Positions 54,758 to 64,000 are shown, counted from the stretch's first letter. The stretch: 64,000 nucleotides of DNA from Paenibacillus oryzisoli (GCF_001653565.1 NZ_LYPB01000087.1:89842-153841), one strand, 5' to 3'. Program-made: numbers and translations. The notes: a model not told the origin generated them from the sequence alone.

Positions 54758-56323
54758 TTATATCTTGTTTTTTTTACGATAATCTCGCGGGGTCATACCC
54801 GTAGCCTGTTTGAACGAGCGATTAAAATAAATGACATTCTTGTAACCAATTTTGTCAGCGATTTCGTATACTTTCATCCGTGGATCATCAAGCAGCTCAC
54901 AAGCACGCTTCATACGGACGTTATTCATGTAGTCACTGAACCCCATTCCCGTCTCCGCCTTAAACAAATGACCGAGATAATTAGGCGTAAAGTCGAATTT
55001 CGCGGCAACTTCCTTCAGCGTCACTTTGTTCTCGATCAGTCCTTCCACATAGTTCATAATATCCGCAATCAATTTGCGATCCTGTTTCCGTCTCTTCATA
55101 AAAAGCAACTCAGACAACTCGAATAATCGTCTACGCAGCCAAGATACGATATCATTCATCGTTTCAAACTCGAACAGAATATCAGGTTGATGGGATTCCC
55201 AATTGAGAAGTTCATATAAATTCTCGTTTAATTGTTGCAAATCACCATGTAGTTTCGATGTCATACGGATGATTAGATCATAGGCCTCACTCTTGCGATG
55301 AGGTGCAAAGTCAGGACGGAATATAGCCATTAAGCTGTCATCAATCTTTACCAGATCATAGTCGAGAATGGCTTTAAATAACTCTTCGAAAATCCGTTCT
55401 ACATGTACAGTTTCCGTTCTAGCGGGTTGTTCGGAGGTGATCTCGCGAATCACTCTGTTTTTACCCAACATCCACTTGATACTGAGCGCCATCTCTGCTT
55501 GACGATAGGAGGTATGAAGCTCAACTTGGCTGTACGCACGAATGCCTAAGCCAACAGTTATGGTGAACGGGAACACCTCCCGGAAAGTACGAATCAACTC
55601 TTCAAGCCCTAATTCGATGCTACCCGTCGACAGTAGAACGAACCGATTGGCAAACCCGTTCAATAGAATTCCAAGTCCGTTCTTCTGCACTTTTTCCATC
55701 AGGTACTGTTCCAGTCTTGTCCATAATGCACGGCGCTCCTCTAAGATCAATTCCTTGGAATGTCTTTCAAAGTCATCTACCTCAATTAGAGCTACCACAG
55801 TCCCTTTCTCGATAAAAGGCGCCACAAATGCACTCAGTCGCTCCTCAACTGCGTTCGGAGACGCTTCTTGGAACCAACGAAGCAGTAGTTCCCGTTGTAC
55901 GTAAGGCAATGCCTCAGACAACGTGGAGCGTTGACGACGATCCTCCTCGACTTTCGAACACAAACCAGCAATCATTGTAGCTAGCTCATCGTCATCGACA
56001 GGCTTTAATAAATAGTCATAGGCTTCTAATTGCATAGCTTCCTTCGCATAGTTGAAATCTTCATGTCCACTTATAAAAGCAATTCGAACCTCAGGGTTGA
56101 TGGCTCGAGCTTTACGCGCAAATTCGAATCCCGACATAATCGGCATACGGATATCTGATAGAATAATATCTACACGTTCGTCTTTCATAAAATCAAGAGC
56201 GGCAAAACCACTCTTCGCAGTTCCAACAACTCGCAGTCCTTGACATTGTGTAGCTTCGACCCGAACCCGCAGCCATTCCAAATCAATGGCTTCATCATCG
56301 ACAAGTAAAATATGAATGTTCAT
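54758..56323 (-). CDS. YesN-type response regulator of the galactan locus
   Basis: A 521-residue response regulator. The receiver (about 1-120) has VDDE and phospho-acceptor Asp57 in IILSDIRMPIMSG. The C-terminal AraC domain has LKEVAAKFDFTPNYLGHLFK and VYEIADKIGYKNVIYFNRSFK. The start overlaps the kinase stop by four bases (ATGA), so the pair is co-translated. The kinase-then-regulator order is opposite to that in the xyloglucan locus. Confidence 0.9.
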   Translation of the reverse strand: MNIHILLVDDEAIDLEWLRVRVEATQCQGLRVVGTAKSGFAALDFMKDERVDIILSDIRMPIMSGFEFARKARAINPEVRIAFISGHEDFNYAKEAMQLEAYDYLLKPVDDDELATMIAGLCSKVEEDRRQRSTLSEALPYVQRELLLRWFQEASPNAVEERLSAFVAPFIEKGTVVALIEVDDFERHSKELILEERRALWTRLEQYLMEKVQKNGLGILLNGFANRFVLLSTGSIELGLEELIRTFREVFPFTITVGLGIRAYSQVELHTSYRQAEMALSIKWMLGKNRVIREITSEQPARTETVHVERIFEELFKAILDYDLVKIDDSLMAIFRPDFAPHRKSEAYDLIIRMTSKLHGDLQQLNENLYELLNWESHQPDILFEFETMNDIVSWLRRRLFELSELLFMKRRKQDRKLIADIMNYVEGLIENKVTLKEVAAKFDFTPNYLGHLFKAETGMGFSDYMNNVRMKRACELLDDPRMKVYEIADKIGYKNVIYFNRSFKQATGMTPRDYRKKNKI

Positions 56324-58086
56324 GAGGGATCACCGCCCTTTCCTGTGTGTTCTAGTGTGTAACTCGTAATATCAACCTCTGGTAACGTATTCATGCTAAA
56401 TGGCAATATAATCTGCACAGTCGTCCCACCGCCGAAAATACTGGCAATTTGCACGCCATATTCTGCTCCATACCGAAGCTTAATTCTTTCATTCACATTC
56501 TTCAATCCGTAAGCGTTAGATCGTAGTCCGCCGCGGAGCAACTTGTCGACGGTATCTGGCTGCATGCCGATACCATTGTCAATAATCTTGAGCTCCAGCA
56601 CTTCACCGACCCGCTTCGCGGTAATACGAATTGCAATCGTTTCACCGAACCAAGCATGTTTGAACACATTTTCAACAAAGGGTTGTACCAATAGTTTAAT
56701 AATTGGAACATCTTTAACTTCCGGGTCCATCTCCATATACACCTGAAACGCATCCGCGTATTTGACTTTCTGAATATCAAGATAGGCCTCAACTTGACCT
56801 AATTCTTTATGAAGCGGTATGAGAACTTGCCCCTCGTTCAACGTCAATCGGTAGAAGCGCGAGAGTAGCTTTACCATCTCTGTCACCTCGCGTGTCTTGC
56901 CCAAATTGCTTAATGAACTAATCGTTGACAAAGTATTATACAGGAAATGCGGATTTATTTGCGCTTGCAGCGCCTCAAGTTCTGCTTGTTTCTTTTGAAC
57001 GCCTTGATTGTACACATCTTGAATTAGTTGCTGAATACTGGTTGCCATGCGGTTAAATGACCGGGCAATCAATTCAAACTCGTCGTTACCGTTTACGGAA
57101 ATACGCTGTTCGAATTTCCCCTCCTGAAAGACGCTGATAAACGAGACAATACGTTTCATTCTTCTTCCAGATAATGTTGCTACGATAAACCCAATCATCC
57201 CCATCACGAGAAAACTTGATGCACAAATCAGTCCAATCGTCACTTGCAGCCGTTTCGCATCTTTATTCAAATAGTCGAGCGGTACACGAATTTCAAGAGC
57301 GAACGAAGTTCCTGCTATGGCTTCTCGTAAGTTCAGAAACTTGTCTCCTCGTTCCCCTGCAAGTTGCTCAAACAAAGTATGGCCTGTCTTCACATCATAG
57401 AATCGTAAGCCCAATCCCTGCTCGGGATATTTGGCTAAGTTGTCAAGCAAACTATTTAGATTAATCGTAATTTTTATATAGCCAATGACAGTTTTATAGT
57501 CCGTAAATAAGACGAGCTTCCGAAAGAGGGATACATTGCCCTGTTCCTGGTCCAGATTAGTTTGAAACCATAAATTATCTGCTCCTTCCTCTTGCAGGTG
57601 TTGAAACCACGAAGCTTCCTGCAGGACAGTAAAGGACTGAATAAAATAATCGCTTCTCGTGATGGGACTCGTGTCAGATGAGCCTACGGATTCGCCAATA
57701 TCTGGGTTGACGGGGTACAATGTCAGTTTGATTGGACTGCCGAATAGTTCTAGGGGTGCTTGAAGCAGTGGAACCACTTCATCCAGTACGGTTAAGTACA
57801 TGCTGCGCCGGTCGCTATGCTTCGTAAGCGCGCGTTGAAAGGGCAAATTACCAAATAAGAGATCAGAAATTCGCTGTATTTCTGCCATTCGGTACTCAGC
57901 ATTATTGCGTGTCTGTTCAAGTGCAGCACGAATACCTGTCTGCGTGACTTCTGTACGAGACTTTACAAGCATGGTATAGGAAGCATAGCCGATCGCTGCG
58001 TCCGTTATCAGAACGATTAAGAGGTAAGGAATCATCATTTTATACGTAAACGGCATATATTTGCTTTTGAAGAATCGTCGTGCCAT
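56320..58086 (-). CDS. YesM-type sensor histidine kinase of the galactan locus
   Basis: A 588-residue kinase. Helix 1 is at about residues 13-35, an extracellular sensor domain follows, helix 2 is at about 275-300, then a HAMP domain (RMKRIVSFISVFQEGKFEQR). The phospho-accepting His is in ALQAQINPHFLYNTLSTISS, and the ATPase part has DNGIGMQPD and GLKNVNERIKLRYG. The start follows a weak site; its partner regulator overlaps the stop. Confidence 0.9.
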   Translation of the reverse strand: MARRFFKSKYMPFTYKMMIPYLLIVLITDAAIGYASYTMLVKSRTEVTQTGIRAALEQTRNNAEYRMAEIQRISDLLFGNLPFQRALTKHSDRRSMYLTVLDEVVPLLQAPLELFGSPIKLTLYPVNPDIGESVGSSDTSPITRSDYFIQSFTVLQEASWFQHLQEEGADNLWFQTNLDQEQGNVSLFRKLVLFTDYKTVIGYIKITINLNSLLDNLAKYPEQGLGLRFYDVKTGHTLFEQLAGERGDKFLNLREAIAGTSFALEIRVPLDYLNKDAKRLQVTIGLICASSFLVMGMIGFIVATLSGRRMKRIVSFISVFQEGKFEQRISVNGNDEFELIARSFNRMATSIQQLIQDVYNQGVQKKQAELEALQAQINPHFLYNTLSTISSLSNLGKTREVTEMVKLLSRFYRLTLNEGQVLIPLHKELGQVEAYLDIQKVKYADAFQVYMEMDPEVKDVPIIKLLVQPFVENVFKHAWFGETIAIRITAKRVGEVLELKIIDNGIGMQPDTVDKLLRGGLRSNAYGLKNVNERIKLRYGAEYGVQIASIFGGGTTVQIILPFSMNTLPEVDITSYTLEHTGKGGDPS

Positions 58087-58238
58087 ATGTGTGAGTCAAC
58101 CTTTCTACAAACGAATTGCAGGTAGAGTTACGATTATACGCAGAACGTTGTCTTCCAGTTTAGCGTATACGTGTGATCCTAGAATATACAGTCAAACAAC
58201 GATAAAGCGTATATTATCAACTATTTTATCAGAAAATG

Positions 58239-58268
58239 AAAAAACCGGAGACATATAATGTCCCCGGT
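58239..58268 (-). terminator. Terminator after the GH43 gene
   Basis: On the minus strand a stem ACCGGGGACAT/ATGTCTCCGGT with a three-base loop, followed by TTTTTC. Confidence 0.85.
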
Positions 58269-58278
58269 CACTCTCAAT

Positions 58279-60378
58279 TTAAGGATTCAGAATCGTAAAA
58301 CTCCAGTTCTGGTTCAAAGAGCTCGATTCTGTCCACTGCATATTAATTGCGCCATCTGCAGTAGAGCCCGCGGACAATCCAAGCATTCTACCACTATTTA
58401 CATTTTTGAGTTTGTAGTAGACGCCGTCTACATCGACAAGTTGCCATAGTTGACTAGTAGAGCTGTTCCCTGGGTTGATGACATTGCTTGCGCCATTTGC
58501 CGTGGAAGAGCCGGCAATATCCATGTACGAGCCGCTGTTTACGTTTTTGATTTTATAATAGCCATTTGTATATTCGAATTGCCAAGACTGGCTTATCGCA
58601 CCTGTATAAGGACGCTGTTCAACATTCGTACCAGCTGCTATTGCGTTCCCTACTGTACCGAGAGACTTCATGCTGTTGCGGTTGATAATCGAATACGTCT
58701 TCGTCAAATCAATCGGTGCAACAGCGTCGAGACGCCATGTTTGGTTAGCCGAACCGCTTTCTGCCCACTGAATAACAGGAGCACCGTCTCCCGTCGAACC
58801 ACCGCTCATGCCTAAAGCTTTGCCGCTATTGCGGTTCTTGATAATAAACTTACCGCCACCTGCGTCGACAAGCTGCCATTGTTGACTAGTAGCGCCGCTA
58901 GTTGTCCATTGAATGCTTTGTCCACCATTTGCAGTTGATGCGCTTTGAATATCCATGTACTTGCCGCTGTTCTTGTTACGAATATTGTAGTAGCCAGATC
59001 CCGCCTCAACAAATTCCCATGATTGGCTAGCTGCTCCCGTATAAGGACGCTGCTCGAGAGTTGCGCCATCCGTTATCACATTGTTCGTGATGCCAAGTGC
59101 CTTACTCGAGTTGCCGTTCACGATCGCATAAGTTAACTGCGTATCTACAGCAGATGCAGGAGCAGTTGCCGTCCATGTTCCAGCTGCCAAGTCAATATAC
59201 CATTGTTGATAGCCATTAAGAATAGGCTTGCCAGCACTATCGAAAGTTAGCGGATACCATTGATTACGGCCAGGACCATAACTGCCAGGCGTACCATCAC
59301 TATTCTTCATATTGTTCCACCGGTCGCCAATGAACAGATAAGTCGTACCTGCCGTTCCTTGAATGGCGAAAACTTGATCAAATTGTGTATCAAACGAATT
59401 CCCACCTGTAGGACTACTTCCCGAATATGTGGAGCCGTTCCATGAGGTAGTACCTATCTTGGTAGCTGAACTCCAAACACCCGTTACACTTGAAGCGGTA
59501 TAGTAATACGTTGGACTGGATTTCCAACCGTTGGTCTCGGATGCTAACATATAGTACGTGGAACCTACTTTAAATAACGTAGTCGCTTCTTTATTCGGAG
59601 CTACCGATTCAAATAGTTTTACAGGCGTAATCGTAATTTCATATTCATTACTTGCATTCAAAGCTGTATCCACTCTACCGATATAAATGCCAGAATTATA
59701 ATCAGGTTGGTAGGTACCATCTGCTCGCAGTTTGGTTGTTAGTCTTCGGTCAACGGTTTGCGTAATGTATGTAGTACCGTCAGTATCTGTAAAAATCGAC
59801 CCAAGATCACCATTTCCAAATAATCCACCTGGATTCTCAATGACCTTTTGGAATTCAAAAGGCCCTACTGGCGAATCACTGTACCAGATTGAAACGGAAA
59901 CACGGAAATTACAGCAGCCCCATTCCAAGTACATCACATATTTACCTAGTTCGCTGTTGTACTGGACTAATGGTCTGCCAAACCATTGATTGAGGTTGAA
60001 CGTGCCTGCGCCAAGCTTTGCATCAATGGATGGGAAGTCAACAATTTCCCTATGTGCCGTCCAGTTTACAAGATCAGTCGAGGAGTATGCACTCACTTTC
60101 TTTTTCCAATTTGGATTTAACGTTATTCCATCAGCTAATTTCATGGGCTCTGACGCGTCCAAGCCGTACCAATAGTAGGTATCTGATTCTTTCATCATCC
60201 AGCCGCCTTGAGCCCAGATGGGATCACCATTCGTTGCGTTCTTATTTACAGCGTTTACAATCGGCGTCGAGGCAGCACTCGCTGGCTGTGCATATATAAA
60301 GCTAGTCATTGCAATCAGTGCTGCTACAAGAAACGCAACCATTCTTTTCGAAACAAAAGACTGAATCTTCTTCTTCAT
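58279..60378 (-). CDS. Secreted GH43 enzyme with two ricin-type lectin domains
   Basis: A 699-residue secreted enzyme. A signal peptide of about 35 residues ends near AQPASAAS. A five-blade GH43 catalytic domain (about 36-405) contains YYWYGLDASEP, the RPLVQYN ... YVMYLEW block, LGSIFTDTDGTTYI and SETNGWKSSP. These blocks resemble the exo-beta-1,3-galactanase subgroup (GH43 subfamily 24), though subfamily assignment by eye is tentative. Two ricin B-like/CBM13 domains follow (about 415-550 and 560-699), with QSW, QQW, QTW and QNW motifs. The start ATG 60378 has GAGAGG upstream; a GTG four codons earlier overlaps the ribosome site. Confidence 0.83.
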   Translation of the reverse strand: MKKKIQSFVSKRMVAFLVAALIAMTSFIYAQPASAASTPIVNAVNKNATNGDPIWAQGGWMMKESDTYYWYGLDASEPMKLADGITLNPNWKKKVSAYSSTDLVNWTAHREIVDFPSIDAKLGAGTFNLNQWFGRPLVQYNSELGKYVMYLEWGCCNFRVSVSIWYSDSPVGPFEFQKVIENPGGLFGNGDLGSIFTDTDGTTYITQTVDRRLTTKLRADGTYQPDYNSGIYIGRVDTALNASNEYEITITPVKLFESVAPNKEATTLFKVGSTYYMLASETNGWKSSPTYYYTASSVTGVWSSATKIGTTSWNGSTYSGSSPTGGNSFDTQFDQVFAIQGTAGTTYLFIGDRWNNMKNSDGTPGSYGPGRNQWYPLTFDSAGKPILNGYQQWYIDLAAGTWTATAPASAVDTQLTYAIVNGNSSKALGITNNVITDGATLEQRPYTGAASQSWEFVEAGSGYYNIRNKNSGKYMDIQSASTANGGQSIQWTTSGATSQQWQLVDAGGGKFIIKNRNSGKALGMSGGSTGDGAPVIQWAESGSANQTWRLDAVAPIDLTKTYSIINRNSMKSLGTVGNAIAAGTNVEQRPYTGAISQSWQFEYTNGYYKIKNVNSGSYMDIAGSSTANGASNVINPGNSSTSQLWQLVDVDGVYYKLKNVNSGRMLGLSAGSTADGAINMQWTESSSLNQNWSFTILNP

Positions 60379-60636
60379 GAGGGAATACACCTCTCCTTGG
60401 TTTAATTTGATAGAACATTTCGTCTGGCCTAAATTTTAGGTGGTTTTTCCGGATAAAACTGAATTTACTCGTATCTCGCTCTCTTTACTTTGTCCCCCTT
60501 CTCATCATATAAAGCGCTTTCTTACTCTTTACTTTATAGATTTTTCGACAATTTTCATATGGAGGTATACAACGAAAACTAAACGTTTTCAACTATTTTA
60601 CAGCGGGAAGAAGCCACTTTGAGGCTAAAAAACACA
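60379..60636. other. Upstream region of the GH43 gene
   Basis: No gene is seen. AAAGCGCTTT at 60511-60520 is a 10-base palindrome of the kind found at the centre of CcpA cre sites, but the flanks do not match well, so it is only a weak candidate for carbon catabolite control. Confidence 0.35.
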
Positions 60637-60669
60637 AAATCGACTGCTTTTGAGATCAGCAGTCGATTT
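60637..60669 (-). terminator. Terminator after the GH42 gene
   Basis: On the minus strand a stem AATCGACTGCT/AGCAGTCGATT with a nine-base loop, followed by a T-rich tail. Confidence 0.8.
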
Positions 60670-60684
60670 ACATGGTTATTCAAT

Positions 60685-62745
60685 TTATCTTGTGCTTCGT
60701 TTGAGTAGCACAATCCCGTTAACTGGCAGATCGATTACCCCATCTACCGCCTCATTGGACTCCAAATACGTGTAGTTTCTGTCATCAAGCGTAATCTGTT
60801 CACTTTGACCACTGAAGTTCATAACAAATACATAATCTGTCTCCCCATCCGTTCGAACCTGAACGGTTACTCCCTGAGGGAGATGCGTATTCAATGATCT
60901 AGCAACACCTGTCTGCTCAACCACTTTGGCGTAAAAAGATTGAAGAAAATCAGCCTTTAGCCGCGTAGCCATATAATAGGCTTTCCCTTTTCCAAATGAA
61001 TTTACAGTAAGTGCCGGTTGGCCAGCATAGAAGCTATCTGTATAGATACCTAACACCTCTGCACCTTCGGTATGGATCACTTCACAGATTTCATGGGATT
61101 CGAAAGTGCCTGTTAATCCTAATTGATTATCTGGTGACATCGTTAAGCCATTACGATCGTGGTCATACAAGCCTTCAATTTCCTCCGCCCAAATGCCAAG
61201 CGTTGTTCGCAGGGGTCCCGGAAACCCACCCAGATGACAGAGATCATGCTCGTTCACAATACCAGACCAGTACGTTGTTACCAGTGTGCCACCTTGCTCA
61301 ACGAACTTTTCGAGTCTGCGTCCCGTCTCTTCCCGACAAAGATACAACATAGGCGCTACAATTAGCTTGTATGCAGATAGGTCATCCTCTGAGCCAAGAA
61401 TGTCGACGGGTACACCTTGTTCCCAGAACGCTTGGTGATGCGCATAAATGGTTTGCTCATAATGGATGCCCATGTTGCGAGGCCCTTGAGCGTCTTTAAC
61501 CGCCCAGCGGTTATCCCAATCAAACAATATAGCAGTTTCTGCTGGCGTCGACGTGCCTACAACGTCGGAAATATTCGCTAATGTCTGACCCAACGCGGCT
61601 ACATCTTTAAACACGCGTGTATGTTCATGTCCGCAATGATCAACGACGGCACCATGGAATTTCTCGCTGGATCCTCTGCTTTTACGCCATTGGAAATATT
61701 GTACAGAGTCTGACCCATGTGCTATGGCTTGCAGCGAGGACAATTGGTGCATACCGGGTTGCTTCAACTTGCTGACCGACTGCCAGTTCGTAAGACTAGG
61801 TGTGCTTTCCATCAGCAGGAATGGCTTCTTCTTCAGCGAGCGGAACAGATCATGATAGAAGGCAATATAAGCACCTAATTGGCTATCATTCTTCCCTTCA
61901 TGCCATGTTGGATAGGCATCCCACGAAATAACATCCAACAGATCCGCAAACTTGCGATAATCCAAGCTTTCGATCAAATGCATATTCGTTGTAACAGGCA
62001 GCTCAGGATTCGCTCCCCGAACGGCATCAATCTCATGCTTGCAGAAAGCTACCGTTTGGTCCGAAACGAATCGACGCCAATCTAGATTATGCCCATGTAC
62101 CATCATCTCTCCGTGAGGAGCAGGAGATTCAACCTGTTGCCAATCCGTGTACGTATGCGCCCAGAAGGAAGTCCACCAAGCCGCATTTAAAGCTTCCAAT
62201 GAGCCGTATTTCTCTTGTAACCACGCTCGGAAAGCATCCTGACAATACCCACAATGGCAATCTCCGCCAAACTCATTGGAAATGTGCCAGCCGACGACAG
62301 CTGGATGCTGACCATATCGTTCAGCAAGTTTGCTGTTAATTATCCCTGTCTTCTCCCGATAAATCGGGCTAGTGTAGCAATGATTATGTCGGAGACCGTG
62401 CAAATTGCGTACGCGGTTCGCCTCTACCCGTCTAACTTCAGGATACTTTTCCGACATCCACGCCGGACGCGCCCCACTTGGTGTTGAAAGCCATGCATAG
62501 ATGCCATTCTCAGCAAATGAATGCAAGATCCGATCCAGCCACTCAAACGTAAAAGTCCCCTCTGCAGGCTCTAGTGCCGCCCATGCAAAAATCCCAATTG
62601 CCATTACATTACAGCCTGCCAGTTTCATCAGGCGAATATCTTCCTCCAATACCTGTGGGTCGTGAAGCCATTGGTCTGGATTATAATCAGCGCCATGCAT
62701 CATAACAGGCAGCTTAGGGCTAATTGGTTGAAATTTGATTGTCAT
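60685..62745 (-). CDS. Beta-galactosidase, GH42
   Basis: A 686-residue cytoplasmic GH42 enzyme. The TIM barrel starts MMHGADYNPDQW. The acid/base Glu is in WHISNEFGGDCHCGYC, which also holds the zinc-binding cysteines, and the nucleophile Glu is in FLLMESTPSLTNW. A trimerisation domain and a C-terminal beta domain follow. The start ATG 62745 is used because the family similarity begins there; the upstream ATG at 62766 contains the GGAGAGA ribosome site. GH42 enzymes often split beta-1,3/1,4/1,6 galacto-oligosaccharides from plant galactans. It is divergent from the AraC gene. Confidence 0.93.
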   Translation of the reverse strand: MTIKFQPISPKLPVMMHGADYNPDQWLHDPQVLEEDIRLMKLAGCNVMAIGIFAWAALEPAEGTFTFEWLDRILHSFAENGIYAWLSTPSGARPAWMSEKYPEVRRVEANRVRNLHGLRHNHCYTSPIYREKTGIINSKLAERYGQHPAVVGWHISNEFGGDCHCGYCQDAFRAWLQEKYGSLEALNAAWWTSFWAHTYTDWQQVESPAPHGEMMVHGHNLDWRRFVSDQTVAFCKHEIDAVRGANPELPVTTNMHLIESLDYRKFADLLDVISWDAYPTWHEGKNDSQLGAYIAFYHDLFRSLKKKPFLLMESTPSLTNWQSVSKLKQPGMHQLSSLQAIAHGSDSVQYFQWRKSRGSSEKFHGAVVDHCGHEHTRVFKDVAALGQTLANISDVVGTSTPAETAILFDWDNRWAVKDAQGPRNMGIHYEQTIYAHHQAFWEQGVPVDILGSEDDLSAYKLIVAPMLYLCREETGRRLEKFVEQGGTLVTTYWSGIVNEHDLCHLGGFPGPLRTTLGIWAEEIEGLYDHDRNGLTMSPDNQLGLTGTFESHEICEVIHTEGAEVLGIYTDSFYAGQPALTVNSFGKGKAYYMATRLKADFLQSFYAKVVEQTGVARSLNTHLPQGVTVQVRTDGETDYVFVMNFSGQSEQITLDDRNYTYLESNEAVDGVIDLPVNGIVLLKRSTR

Positions 62746-62794
62746 AGTCAAATCATCTCTCCTCATTGGGAATCGTCTTATTCACTTATTCCTT

Positions 62795-62823
62795 TTGATT
62801 ATAGGAGAAAAAGTTGATAAACT
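62795..62823 (+). promoter_or_regulatory. Promoter candidate of the AraC-type gene
   Basis: TTGATT (62795-62800), a 17-base spacer and TAAACT (62818-62823), 57 bases before the ATG. Confidence 0.4.
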
Positions 62824-62832
62824 AGTAGAAAA

Positions 62833-62851
62833 TACGAGATTAAAAATCGTA
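62833..62851. promoter_or_regulatory. Inverted repeat in the GH42/AraC divergent region
   Basis: TACGA (62833-62837) and TCGTA (62847-62851) flank nine A/T-rich bases, just downstream of the predicted promoter. It may be an operator for the AraC protein or a local repressor; short, so chance is possible. Confidence 0.3.
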
Positions 62852-62880
62852 CAAAATGAACATTGGTGGTGAAGGATCCC

Positions 62881-63711
62881 ATGATGCCTTTTCTTCTAGC
62901 TGAATTTGCTTTACTGGAGAACAAGTTACCTCTCTATGTGTACTGTGTTGGCAGTCATGAACAGAAACATCTTCTACGCCCTGATGGCTATCCAACACAT
63001 CAAATTTTCTTAAGTCGCAGCGGAACAGGCATATTTCGCATTGCGGGCAGTCGCGATATGGTGATGTCGCCAGGCACTATGCTCATCCTGCCTGCAGGTA
63101 TACCTCATGAATATTTTGCAGATCAAAGTGAGGATGCTTGGGAGCTGGGTTTTGTTGCTTTTGGCGGGCCCACAGCGGGTTCCATTCTTGCTCATCTAGG
63201 AAACCAAAAAGCTACAATACTCAAGAAAACACAATTCCAATTGTACTGGCATAAGCTTGAATCCTTATGGCAACTCATCAATCTCAATGGTGAAAGCGGC
63301 TATTGGGAAGCATCTAGAAAGATGTATGATTTCTTGTTGACCATACTTGGAGACCAGACGACAGAAGAATCCAATCAGCGCATTAAACCAGTCGGGCAGT
63401 CCAATCCTGCTCTTCAAGAAGCGATTAAGTTCATACATGATCACTATAATGAACGCCTACAATTATCCAACTTGGCTAGAGCAGTTGGTTATTCAGTTCA
63501 ACATTTTCACCGTCTGTTCGTAGCTATTTATGGCCTGTCACCTATGCTGTACATCCAACAAATTCGCATGCGTCGTTCTATCCAATTATTCGAAGAGAAT
63601 CCTACGATCACCGTTGAGAAGGTTGCCCAGCAATTGGGAATGGAAACTAGCTATTTTATCCGAATGTTCAAACGAACGTATGGTCAGACGCCTAAACAAT
63701 ATTTTAAATAG
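62881..63711 (+). CDS. AraC-family transcription regulator
   Basis: A 276-residue regulator. An N-terminal cupin-like sugar-binding domain (about 1-140: THQIFLSRSGTGIF, LPAGIPHEYFAD) is followed by two HTH motifs (LSNLARAVGYSVQHFHRLFV and VEKVAQQLGMETSYFIRMFK). The start ATG 62881 has GAAGGA upstream; the GTG at 62863 lacks a site. Being divergent from the GH42 gene, it probably controls that gene in response to a sugar. Confidence 0.88.
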   Translation: MMPFLLAEFALLENKLPLYVYCVGSHEQKHLLRPDGYPTHQIFLSRSGTGIFRIAGSRDMVMSPGTMLILPAGIPHEYFADQSEDAWELGFVAFGGPTAGSILAHLGNQKATILKKTQFQLYWHKLESLWQLINLNGESGYWEASRKMYDFLLTILGDQTTEESNQRIKPVGQSNPALQEAIKFIHDHYNERLQLSNLARAVGYSVQHFHRLFVAIYGLSPMLYIQQIRMRRSIQLFEENPTITVEKVAQQLGMETSYFIRMFKRTYGQTPKQYFK

Positions 63712-63759
63712 GAAGAAGAAGCTAAGCATAGAACACTGCTTAACTCCTTCAATATAGAC

Positions 63760-63999
63760 TTACTGGGTTGTGAGTATCAGATTGTCATAATGAAATACGC
63801 CTGTTTGCTGTTTGTACGCCTGCAGAACAACACGAAGCTGATTACTCGTCGGTGTAAAAGTAAGCGCGATCGTTTTCGTAGCATTCGTAAAATCCTGTGC
63901 GATGATCTGATTACCGTCATACACATACACATAGCCATATGTCGGATCACCTGTACGCCAGATGCTGCCTGTAAGGTTATATGGCTGACTTGGCGTAAC
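63760..63999 (-). CDS. C-terminal end of a probable carbohydrate-binding secreted protein
   Basis: Only the last 79 residues are visible; the rest is beyond the window. The text YNLTGSIWRTGDPTYGYVYV, then FTNATKTIALTFTP and VFHYDNLIL is the beta-sandwich pattern of carbohydrate-binding modules near the C-terminus of secreted glycoside hydrolases (CBM4/9/61-like). The stop TAA at 63760-63762 lies 48 bases after the convergent AraC gene. The identity of the full protein cannot be given. Confidence 0.6.
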   Translation of the reverse strand, partial: VTPSQPYNLTGSIWRTGDPTYGYVYVYDGNQIIAQDFTNATKTIALTFTPTSNQLRVVLQAYKQQTGVFHYDNLILTTQ

Positions 64000-64000
64000 C

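Noticed and set aside
60507..60524. CcpA cre site before the GH43 gene
   Set aside because: Only the central palindrome fits; the outer consensus bases fail, so it is left as a weak remark.

Overview
The window looks like a chromosomal segment from a spore-forming Gram-positive of the Paenibacillus type. The pointers are a GerA-type spore germination operon with a sigma-G-like promoter, AGGAGG ribosome sites almost everywhere, many lipoproteins, and two large carbohydrate loci of the YesM/YesN plus LplB/LplC/lipoprotein design that is typical of Paenibacillus. No rRNA, tRNA, CRISPR array, insertion sequence or phage module was seen. Family assignments come from reading motifs by eye, with no database search.

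Region by region. 1-3157 (+): the end of a metallo-beta-lactamase-fold hydrolase, the RNA 2',3'-cyclic phosphodiesterase ThpR, a DUF3231 protein behind a sigma-G-like promoter, and a DUF2243/CtaG membrane pair. 3188-12414 (-): a complete nine-gene opine metallophore operon, cntKLMABCDFE, in the same gene order as the Staphylococcus aureus staphylopine operon. It has a sigma-A promoter and two Zur-like boxes in front of it. 12613-17169 (-): a gene remnant and a germinant receptor operon (small D-like subunit, B, A, C). 17294-26720: a stress-type promoter with the L25/Ctc gene, a broken secreted protein gene, several small membrane proteins, a MocR regulator, a diguanylate cyclase, an SRPBCC protein, a strongly repetitive Q/S/Y-rich protein and a TerB protein. 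26843-41188 (-): a sulfatase, then a xyloglucan-type locus (response regulator, sensor kinase, two permeases, binding lipoprotein, a 1643-residue GH74 enzyme, a polysaccharide deacetylase). 41382-44522: a Gfo/Idh/MocA oxidoreductase, an SDR dehydrogenase, and a GPP34/MerR pair whose leader carries seven tandem heptanucleotides. 44733-47570 (-): an iron-type pair, in which an AraC-substrate-binding fusion regulator is split by a one-base frameshift and a siderophore-binding lipoprotein is intact; both lie behind Fur-like boxes. 47853-63999: a galactan-type locus (GH2, GH43 with ricin domains, GH42, sensor kinase, response regulator, two permeases, binding lipoprotein, AraC regulator) and the end of another probable secreted carbohydrate-binding protein.

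How it works together. Zinc limitation should lift Zur from the cnt promoter. CntK, CntL and CntM then build a nicotianamine-like opine metallophore, CntE exports it, and CntA with CntBCDF re-imports the metal complex. The two carbohydrate loci each pair a YesM/YesN two-component system with an importer that lacks its own ATPase, so a shared MsmX-type ATPase encoded elsewhere is expected, and with glycoside hydrolases placed after the binding-protein gene. The first points to xyloglucan, the second to beta-galactan or arabinogalactan side chains.
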